Assembly (NCBI GenBank): GCA_003344405.1
Contig: NOWV01000054.1
Coordinates: 248,001-312,000, forward strand
Length of the DNA: 64,000 nucleotides
DNA from: Trichoplax sp. H2
Lineage: Eukaryota; Placozoa; Uniplacotomia; Trichoplacea
Reading direction: 5' to 3'
Of the stretch, positions 27,201 through 39,200 are shown one piece after another. The notes under the pieces were generated by a model, which was not told the origin of the DNA, searched no databases, and saw only the letters and a list, made by a program, of their open reading frames with translations. Numbering within the stretch: position 1 is the stretch's first letter; the number at the start of each line of letters is the position of its first letter. A program made the translations under genes and the position numbers.

Positions 27201-30200
27201 TCATGCTGAAGATTTTAAAAATTTTATATAATGATAAAATTTGGAAAAAATTGGTAAGTAAGTTACTGGCAGTTTACGAAGTCAGCATTTTGCGAAATGT
27301 CTGATATTCTTTAAGCATTTTGCAAAATGACCGATGTCTTACAATTAACTTCGAAATAACAAAGCAATACCGGTAAGGTTCGGCATCTAATCGATTAATT
27401 TAACGGTGATAGACATAGGATTTTAACCTGATTGTGGTGTAGTAAATGAAACTTCGCTTCCATTTGGACCAGGTCCAGCAATGGTGAACGCTCGCAATGA
27501 GATCCGATATTGAGAATAGAACTGCAAGTTATTGATCATAAGAATTCGAGTCTGATTTTGAGTATCTGTTTGATTTATGAGCACGGTTATGCTACGGGTG
27601 GACTGAAAGTTGTTGTTCAGCAAGACCACGTAGAAGCCTTGCAAAATACCATTTATGTTTTCATTTGAAATTATCTGAAGGACAAAATATCAATACCGTA
27701 GAGTGTTAATAAAGTACTGAATATTTGTTTATGGTTATTTATAATTTAATAGATAATCAGGAGTATGCAGAGATGTAGCACTATGACTAAAAAGTACAGC
27801 GATAGACTATAAAATCTCAGTACTCATTATGTAATACTTAAAATTTTAAATATTTTTCTTATACGCTATGCTACGATCCCTCACGTTTGATTTAATTCGG
27901 AGACTACTGCCATTAACTATTGAAACTGTTTGAATGTTTGGACCAACACTAGGAGCTATTATTGGATATTGAAATAAATTCAAAAATAATATTTTGTCGT
28001 CAATTAATAGTCAAAGAAAATTATTAAAATATTATCTTACAGCAAAGAATTTATTGAGATAACTTGGCCAGGATGACCATGATTGTCCATAAATACCTGC
28101 TTGATTTGTAATTACGTTAGCAATGGAGCTATCAGGCCCGAATCCTGCAGTCGTGGCTGCTTTAATTTTGACATAGTAAATCGTATACGGCTTTAATTCA
28201 TCAATATCTATGGATCTTGTTAATCCATGAACTTGAATAGTAGTTGCATTATTTACATTTATTGCATAATATGTAATAGCGTATGTGATGATAACGCCAT
28301 TGCGATCCTGTAATTTTGGCGGTTTCCAAGATACTTTAATTATTTTAGAAGTTACGGCATTAACGGTGATGTTTATTGGAGATGATTTTGGTACTAGAAA
28401 TATTAATAAAAGACGAATAAATAGCGTTAATAACGTTAAAAAGTTTGGCAACTACATTTATGGTCAGGTGACTGAATAGTAGGAAAGATCATAAATTACG
28501 TAATACTTAGATAAAAATAGCATCATCTGTAATGTTAAGCTTTAATTTTGTCAATTATTAAGTACGACAATTATAGTTAATCTTATTAATGGAAGTACTA
28601 CCATCTTCATGGGTAGTAGCCATAGCAATTGTGCTAGCAGGGCCAATTAAGCCATATTTAATGTTATAGGGAATCACTTGATAGAAATATTGCTGGTTCT
28701 CGTTTAGATTGGAGGAATAAACTGTAGTACCAACTCCATTATATATAGTAGTATTTCCTCCCGCAGAACTGCTGATTCCTGATGAGCTCTGGCTAATCCA
28801 CTGGTATAATTTATATGCTACCATGCCGTAAGGAAGAGTTGGAAGACTCCATTCAATTTTAATAGCAGTTGCATTGTAGGCCAAGGCAATTAAATTGGTA
28901 ACTGAATTTCCTGGAGCTATAATATATTTAGATTTAAAATTAAATGTAGATGTAGAAATTTAATTATACAAGTCTAATTTAAATGCTTTCATCGTGTTAC
29001 TAATGGCTAATTAACAGTTGATTTCATTCTCTAGTAACGTAATTAATTATAAGATAACTAATCGTATTATAGTATTACTGCTTACCAGCTTGATCTGTTC
29101 TTAAGGTTACAGTAATGTCTTTACCTTTACCGGCAATGTTCTGTCCCCAAATAGTAACATTATAAGAGCTGTATGGAATTAAATCGAAGAAGGTAACTAC
29201 ATTTCTATTTGAATTAACAATACATTCGTTGTCGGTTAGACTAAATTGGCATCGATTTATAGTATTTGCTGGTGGATAATTAGTCGTTTCGATAGTATAG
29301 TTGGTTATAGAGGTATAGCCCGTAAAAGTCGGAGCTTGCCAGGTGATCTTAAAGCCAGACGAAGTAATGTTAAAAACTTGAACATTTACGACGGATGAAG
29401 GAGGTTCTAAATAAAGATCAATTGCAATATCATAGCTTCTTTCAAGTTTCATAACTTACATTAGATAACATTAAGATAAATGCAAATATTTAATTGAACC
29501 TATTCTTTTACTTATAAATCTTCATTTAGACAATTAATATTGACCATATATCGATTACTGTATGCTGAACTTACAAGATGCAACATTTTTTATAGAAAAT
29601 TGGAAAAATATCTTTCCGTAAATAATATAATAGCGTACCTAGAAGTATTATAATAATACTTTGAGAAGTCGGTGGAGTAAATTGATTTTTGACTCTGCAA
29701 ACATATGATCCAGCGTCACCCGATTTAGTTGCATTTATAGATAATATGCTCATAACGGAATTATTTAATGTTTGATGACGCGAAAATGTAGTCATTTTTT
29801 GCAGGGTGCCAGAGCTATCCTTAAACCACTCTACTGTTGGAGATGGAATACTTGATCCAGTACATTTTAATGTTACCGAGTTACCAATAGGAATAGCAAC
29901 GCTCTTTGATATATCTTCGATAATGGGCAAAGCTAACAAGTTATCCATAGAAAATTTTTTGTCTTTAATTAGGAAATCTGTATATGCATCGTTCTAAACT
30001 ATACTCTTAACACATTATCTTAACACGGTTCTTTTCAGTGCAAATATTACAACTTACTGTAGATGTAAAGTGCGGCTGATGAACTTGTAGAATTTCCCGC
30101 AAGGTTACCAGCTGAGCACTGATAGATACCTTTATCTTTCAGGGCAACGGCATTAAAGGTAAGGATATCAGAGTTTCTTCTTGATGACATCATGTGCCCA

Positions 30201-33200
30201 TTTTTCATCCAATTGATAGCCGGTAGGGGATATCCAGATGCGATGCAAGATAAAGTTACATAGCTACCTTGGCTAACATTTTGACTTTTTGGAGAAACAA
30301 GAATCTTTGGTCTTGCTAAAAATCGTAGAAATTATGTTAATATGTGTCTATTCTTATGATAATTTAGTGAACAAGTTTATACTCTAACACTGTAAATATG
30401 GAAAAGTGCGACCTATGTAAAGTATTGCTATAATGATTGCATCTAGTTGTATGCAGGGTTCTTGCATATAATTCTTCATAGCAGGTTGATAGACAAAATT
30501 CATAAAATATGAAAGGTAATTTCCAGGATCACGACGATGCTTCTACTGAAATTATCTTAAAAAATTTTACTCTCTAAGATAATTTTCATCCTTAGAACTC
30601 TAGTAGATCTGTTGTCTAACACTTTATAGTGTAAAATTTTATAGAAATTCTTAATGACCATATGATTTCGTTATACGCGCAAGTTTCCATATAAGCTTAT
30701 GAAAATATGATTTAATGTAAAATCGTAGAATACATTTATAGAGGTCAAGCATTCCGTGTTAACCGTTTTTACATTATTAATTCTTAAATAGGACTGATAA
30801 TGATTGTAAATATGCTAGGGTATTTGAATGATTGATCATATTAGGCATGTGAATATACGTACTAGTAAATAATATTACTGTATGATTGACGTAAAAATTA
30901 TGACCCATATTTAAGGTAAAATCTGTTGTAAAGAAAAATTGCTTTATGAATTTCTTGCCTAGATTTTAAAATTGCTCAGAGAAGAAGAGATAAATGCTAG
31001 TAATTTCTAAACTTACTGTAAATGACAATAGAGGCATTTTGACTCCTTAATGATCCCAATAGATTGCTAAGCCTGCATTGGTATAGGCCTCCATCAGATT
31101 TTTGGCTGTTCTGAATGACAAGACTGCTGGTCGTATATCCGTACGATATTATGCTACTAATGCTGTAATTGCTAATTATTATTCCATTTTTTAACCAAAT
31201 TATGGAAGGGTTAGGGTTTCCAGAACCATTACATTGTATTATTATAGCAGATCCTTCAATTACGGCAATACTTTGCGGAGTTTCGACGATAGTTGGAGGA
31301 GCTTTACGATAAAGTAACCCAATTAGTATATAGATATTTTACTGTACGCTAAGATCATTTATTATCTATTTATATGCAAAGTAAAATAGCCTAAAGTAAA
31401 TATTAAGTTAATTAAAATCTTTATCTTTATCTTTATCGATCACTTACCGTAAACTGTTAGAATATTAGTTATGCTAGTATTTCCGGCGAGATTTGACGAT
31501 ATGCAAACATATTTGCCAGCGTTACTCCGAGTTACGTTATTCAAATTTAATATCGATAAACCTGGAGTAGATCCATCGTACTTAGATTCAGGAACAATCT
31601 TGTCACCTTTTAGCCAGATAAAAGTGGGTAAAGGATTGCCTGTAGCCTGACAATTGAAGGTCAAGGAAGCTCCTTGAGATAGTGTAATGTTTTGTGGTGT
31701 TGAAACTATAATCGGATAGGCTGTATAGAATTAAATTGCTACATTAGAAGTAGAATTAGCTTTCTAGTTTAAATCGTTAAATTATTCAAATCTTAGAAAG
31801 GTACTAATCGATAGATAATGATTATTATTCTAAACTTACTGTATATTGTAATATTGGCCGCTTTGCTTAATACCGTCGTAATGATATTCGTAAAGTTGCA
31901 TTGATAGATACCCTGATCATTCCTAGTCGCAGCACTGATGGTTAATATACTGCTGCTAAGTAACTTGCTGTTCATTGCTGTGATACTATAGTTCTGGCTA
32001 AGCGGATTACCATTTTTTAACCAGATTATAGTCGATATAGGTTTGCTAGTAGCATTACAATTTAATTTGATAGGATTCCCTTCAATGATAGCTATATATT
32101 TGGGCTGTTGAGTAACTATCGTTTCGGCTTTAAGTATATATATATATAATATCAGAAATAGTGATTTATTCAATAGCTCACATTAAGATGTATCAGTGAT
32201 GTATTACAGTTACCAATGTTTACTATTATACCAAAAATATGATCTGATAATGAGTTTGAGGTTAGATGGGTACAGTAGGATTATTGAGTCGTAAAATTGC
32301 ATGTTAATTTCAATATCTATATTTTCCTAAAACTTTGTTATTAGTTTTACTTACCAAGTACTGTTATTTTAATGGTCTTTGTAGTGTTTCCAGCGAGATT
32401 ACTGCTCACGCATGTATAGTTTCCTTCATCATTTAATGTTAAGTTAATTAGCCTAAGCACCGACTGATCCACGCTATGTGAATAAAACTGGGATTCCGCA
32501 ATATTAGCTCCATCCTTAAGCCAACTGAATTTTGGTTGAGGATTGCCTGTTGCTTGACACAGCATTTCAGTTGAGGTTCCTCGCATTGCAGTGATGCTTT
32601 TTGAAGTATTAACAATAACTGGTGAACCTAATATAGTTTTACAACAAAAAATTGGCAGAAATGAGAAGCAGCACTCATTTTATGAAATTTAAATAAAGCT
32701 GTAGATATCATCATTTTCTTACTGAAATCGTGAAATATCTTAATTTCACAGCAAAGTAGCTTATAATTGTGATAAAGTGATCTTCAAAACAATAAATCAA
32801 GAACTACAGTTTCTTGCAAATTTCACTTTATTACAGAAGTTAGGTTCGTCTAACTACCAAGGACTATCTGACTATCTGACAATCTACTTATTACAGCAAA
32901 ATTCACGATTTATATACGATTAGTTAAAATATCTAGTATCACTTACTATATATAGTTATATTTGCCATGCTACTTATAGCGGATCCGATGGTATTGGTGC
33001 AGTTGCATTGATATGAGCCGTAATCTTTGGCAGTGCTATTGTAAATTGTCAGTCTGCTTCTTATATACCCATTGGATATAAAACTTGNNNNNNNNNNNNN
33101 NNNNNNNCTTTTTGAAGTATTAACAATAACTGGTGAACCTATTATAGTTTTAAAACAAAAAATTGGCAGAAATGAGAAGCAGCACTTATTTTATGAAATT

Positions 33201-36200
33201 TAAATAAAGCTGTAGATATCATCATTTTCTTACTGAAATCGTGAAATATCTTAATTTCACAGTAAAGTAGCTTATAATATTTACTGCATCCAAATATCTA
33301 GTATCACTTACTATATATAGTTATATTTGCCATGCTACTTATAGCGGATCCGATGGTATTGGTGCAGTTGCATTGATATGAGCCGTAATCTTTGGCAGTG
33401 CTATTGTAAATTGTCAGTCTGCTTCTTATATACCCATTGGATATAAAACTTGTGATATTGTGGTTAACATTTAGCGAAAATCCATTTTTTAGCCAACTAA
33501 TAGTGGCTATTGGCTTGCTTGTCGCGTTACAATACAATATGATTGACATCCCTTCTATTACTCCTGTACTGAGTGGCTGAACAACAATAACCGGAAAAAC
33601 TAGTAGTAAAATCATGAAAAGAATTAGATAATTCTGAAGAAGATATTATTTCTACGAGACATTATAGAGCATGAATCAAACTCATGCACAATAGAAAATG
33701 GGAATGAGTTTCTGTTCTTTATTTGATTTCCTCGTCATTTAATAGCTAAATATGATCCAATGATCTGCTATCATATTTAAATTATAATTACCTAATACGA
33801 TGATCTTTACTGGGCTACTTGTTACATTTCCGGCTATGGTTGTACTTAAACAGGTATAATTTCCTTCGTCGTTCATGGTTACAGAACTGATCGTCAGTAA
33901 AGACAAGTTCGGTGATGGAGATGATGTTACAGAATTATTAATTTTTTGACCGTTCTTGAACCAAAAAAAATTTGGTGGGGGATAATTGATGGATCTACAA
34001 CTCAATGTCATAACTTTTCCAGTTACTGCAAATCTGGTACCAGAACTAATGATTGCAATGGGTTTTTCTAAGCAGAAGGAAATAACATATAGCACAATGT
34101 TATTATCGTAGTATTCTGTACTCTAAAGTTTGCCAAATTCTGTCAGATTTGATACCGTAATATTCATTCAATAATCACAATTACGATAGAATTGCAGTTA
34201 CGCTACATGATCTATTAAATCATACAAATTTTAACGTCGATCTGTAGGTTATTGAATGATATAGTATGACTTACCATAAATTTTAAGCGTTGCATTTCTA
34301 CTTAGTGATGATCCTATCGGATTTGTAAATTTGCACTGATATACACCATTGTCTGCTAGCTGGACACGATAAATAATTAATAGACTGCTAGCTATCAGGT
34401 TATCGACACTGCTTACTATGGTATAGTTGTGATTATTTCCAACAAAATTATTGTTTTTAAACCATGTAACATTAGATATAGGATCGCTTATTCCACTACA
34501 ATATAATGTAATATTTTGTCCCTCAATAGCCGCTATATCGGTAGGGTTATTGTTGATTGCCGTCTTATCTAAATAGAAAAGGTGGCCAAAAGTTAGAAAT
34601 AAAATTTTATGATAAGAGATCTCAGAAGATTGCAACTTTATTAAGTACTCAACTTAAAACGAAAATTAATGCTATTCTAAAAGGTGAACATTATTAAACA
34701 GTCCTTGTAACGCTTAAATTAGATTTTCATGAAATTATTATCTTCATGATTGGATGTAAGATTTAAAATTAATCCTATCCTGTGAAGGCTTAGAACTGTA
34801 TCAATTCATAAGCTGATAGTAAGTTGACTTAAAAAACTGCGAAAAGATTTATTACTTACAATGTATGATCACGACTGCATCATTACTAGTTGTATTGCCC
34901 ACAAAATTTGTTGCAATACAGGAGTAATTGCCGGTAATTTCTTTAGTTACGCTGCTCAACATTAAAATCGACGTATTAATAGATGAAGAGAACATTTTTG
35001 AGTCTAAAATTTGCTTATTTTTTTGCCACACGAAGGCTGGTGCAGGGTTAGACGTAGCTTGACAGGTCAGATTAATTGAGGAACCTTCCGTTATCATCAG
35101 GCTTTTCGGTGATCTCGTAATTACAGGTTTTGCTATTAGAAAAAATGCAGAGGTGAAAGAAATTTTGTCACACATGTAATTATTGAAATTCTAAGTAAGA
35201 AGAAGATAACCATGCTATAAGCTTTGAAAAATCTGGTATATAATTTATAAAATTTGCATAACTTGCTGTCTAAGCTGTAATCTAGACTGAAGTAATGAAA
35301 GTAGTAATTCTTTAACTGATAGCAACAGATTACAACTTGGCTACTATGGTTATAAAAACACTATAATCATATATTTGAATTAATAGGCTACAGAAGCAAT
35401 GTCTTTGCTACTTAGTTATCGATACAATAATTACAAATTAGCTATTTTGAGCAGCATAATAGTAATTGTTGTGCAGATATTTCTGAGTGATTAACAGTGC
35501 GTATATAATATGTGCATTGGCTGTTTATTAAAGTCCAAATTTACTTACTGTATAGCGTTACGATTGCATTACTACTCTGTGTACTTCCTATACTGTTGGA
35601 AAAATTACACTGGTATAGGCCAGTATCATTAAGATTTGCATTTTGGATGGTGATATTGCTGGAAATAGAGAATGCAGTATAGGAGCTACTAAAGTCGCCT
35701 TTCTCGACTGGTTGTCCAGATTTCAACCAAGAGACTTGAGGTAATGGGTTTCCAGTTCCGCTGCAAAGTAGCGTGATCGAATGTCCTTCAGTTGCTCCAG
35801 TATTACTAGGATTTAGTTTAATAACTGGAGAATCTATCAGTTTAATAGAGAAACGACATTTAAAATAATTAATCGATTAGCTTTCCACTGGCATAAATTA
35901 TGCTTCTGCTCAACTTTGATATTTACGTGATATCAGCCTCTATAAAAGCAAGTTTTTTAAGCATAATGTCGCTGCTAAATGCGACTTAAGTTACTATGAA
36001 GGTGGTAATCAGATAAACACATTAAATCATAAGCAAAGTTTTATATATCTAGAGCTGCGGTTGGAATTTATACTTACGGTATACAGTAATAAAAGCTGCC
36101 ATACTTGAAGCATTTCCAAATGAGTTCGAAGAAAAGCAAACATAATTTCCAACGTCTGTAATCTTGATAAGAGGTATTTGAAGCTGCGATAAGCCTGAAG

Positions 36201-39200
36201 TTGAAGACGAGTAAAGACTACTATTAACTAAGTAACCGTCTTTAATCCATTGGATAGTTGGTAGCGGCTTGCCGCTAGCTTGGCAGGAAAGCATTAAGGT
36301 ATTCCCCTGGATTACAGTGGTATTCACAGGTGAAATAATAATTGCAGGTTTTGCTACGAGAAAATATAATGAAGTATATAGGAATTGAATTTCTTGTAAA
36401 GCAAATTCAAATTGCAACTGAAGATGTTTGAATAGAAGCTGAATAACAGCAATAACATAGGCTTACTGTAGATAATCAAAATACCAACAAGACTACTCGT
36501 ATTTCCAGCAATATTTTCGCTGTAGCATGTATAATTTCCGGCATCTTGAGGCGTTAAATTAGTTAAATATAGATTGGAGCCACCTGATATCGATGATTGG
36601 TGTATAGCATTAATCAGATTTCCATCTTTGAACCATTTAATCGATGGAATAGGATATCCGTTGGCTTGACAACTAATATTAATAGCTGTTCCTTGTATCG
36701 CGGTATAACTTGTGAGTGGAGTTATGACTGTCGGTTTAACTATGCATTATAACATTGAAAATGGATATGTTTGAATGATTAAGATGATACATTAAATTGA
36801 CAAAAGAGATATTATGAAATAACTACAGATGATAGAGATTGACTGAAAGATTGTATCGTATCAAGCAAGTATTTGAAATACTTGGTACTTACGATAGATG
36901 GTAATAGTAGCAGCAAGCGATACTTTTGTTCCGGCACTATTGCTAAAACTGCACCAATATCTACCCATATCATAACTTTTGATATTTTGGATAGTCAGTT
37001 CACTGCTTCGGTAGCTACCAACAACAGCATTGATTACTGTGTAATTGTTTACAACTTGTCCATTCTTTATCCAGGCAATAGTTGGTATCGGATTTCCAGT
37101 TCCATTACAGAGTAATTTTATTGATTGGCCGATCAGTGCTGTCATATTACTTGGATTCGTGATGATTATAGGTAAGCCTGTACCCAAAATTGAAACGCAA
37201 TTTAGGGTCCGATAAGCTTTTAATATAAAATGTTATCACAGAAACCGTTCAAGGTTTTAATATGAGAGATTCTATTATAGTCACAGTTAGTCTAGTTAAT
37301 CATTCGTGATATCCTGCGCGTATGCTCTCGTATGCTACGCATACCAGCAAAGTTGCAAGTAAGTCCAGAAATCTCTGGGCTCATCTAGGTTTATTTCCGA
37401 ATTAAAATTTATACCTTGGATAAACTTAATAATTGTTATATTTATCCTAACTTACTTAACACAGTTAGAGTAGCTATACTGCTTGTTGCATTTCCAATAC
37501 CATTAGAACAGAAGCAAACATAATTGCCGGCGTCTCCGATAACTACATTGTTTAGCTGTAATTTAATTTCACTGGATGAGAGAATGAGATATCTAGTGCT
37601 GTTAATTGTAACTTGATTTTTGAGCCAAATGCAAGTAGGAGCTGGCAGACCTTCTCCTTTACAATGAAAATTGGTAGAACTCCCTTGATTTACTTGAACA
37701 TTTTGAGGATTGATAACAATACGTGGTATTTCTAATGTAGAAATTAGATAGGAAATTCATAATAATAGTTAAATGTACGGCGCTATCAACAGACATTTAG
37801 TGACAATTTAACATGCTAGATAGTCATTTATAAAATTTAATAATAACCAAATACGTCGACATAAGCAGATTCAGTTTCATTCAGTCCTGCAGGATTGGAA
37901 AATCTACAACGATACCATCCTATGTCTTTTTCAGCTACTTTGGGAAGTGTTAGTTGACTTTCGCCATTGGAATTTGTTGTGGTGTAATTGCTGATATGAG
38001 TGGAGCCTTTGAGCCATATAACGTTAATTTGCTGATAGTTACTGCTTGCTCGACATCTTAGTATCACAGTTTGACCCTCAGATACATTTTTTGAACTTGG
38101 ATGCTGGTTGATGTACAAATAATCTAGAAAAATAATTAAATTGATAATACATACCCTTCAGTCTTAACGGTTATACGATTACAAGAACTAAAGGAAGTAT
38201 CTTGTTTGCTACGAAAGTAACGACTATTTCTTTATAACGATTATTCAGTTAATTAGAATACTGACCATCCAATTCAAGGGATAGCTTAATTCCAGCTAGG
38301 AATCCAAAGGACAACCCTATTGGACCATAACCATATTGGATTAAGGAAAATTGGACGCTAGAACTGTTGTGGTTGAGCACATGTCTACCTCCATGGATGA
38401 AGACATGTGCCACCGCATATGTGCCGTTGCTAGTTTGAACTGTAACCCAACGAACATGTTGAAGGGCGCTACCATCTAATCTTAATCCATTTTTTTGGCT
38501 ATCCAAAATTGCGATATTAACAAAGCGGTCAATAATCTCATCGCCATCAGTGTCTACGCTGTAAAATACATAACTCGACTGATATTGACTAATTGATGGT
38601 ACAAGAATCATCATTGGATCTGAAATAGAATGATCGGCATTTTGCCCTTTACTGTATTGAGCTACTGCACAAGGCTTGCTGCATGTTAAATACGTTCCTG
38701 TATCGCTAGCTAGATGAAATTCAAGAAATGAACCCTGAGAAATAATATGAATTTGTCCATTTAAATGCATTCGAATGCTTGTATTATCGTAAGCAGCAAC
38801 AACACGAAATATATCACCAGCTGTTCTATCAGCGAAAGTTGTCAATACATAATTCTTGCCAAGAGAATTTGTTGGTAATAGCTGCTCTACAAGATATTCG
38901 CAATCAATTATTCTCACAGGTACTAATGCACATCGATTGCCAGATTGAACGGCGACTGTCTTATTTGAGTTGATGATTGTTCCGGTTATGTCTTGATTAT
39001 ATCCGAAGTAGAAACTTTGCGATTTCTGTAAATTGACGATCAGATGATTACTTCGAGAATAAATGGTACCTAGATAGTTAACGTTTCGCGGGAAAATAAT
39101 GCTGAGTTGGGTTTGATCTTGAGATGCAGTAACCAAAAATTGAGACCTTTGGTACGGTGTATACGTTGCAATAACATATTGTTTGCCAAAAGCTGTTGTC

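Noticed and set aside
38779-38973. Opposite-strand frame within the IgGFc-binding exon
   Set aside because: Shadow of a long real exon.
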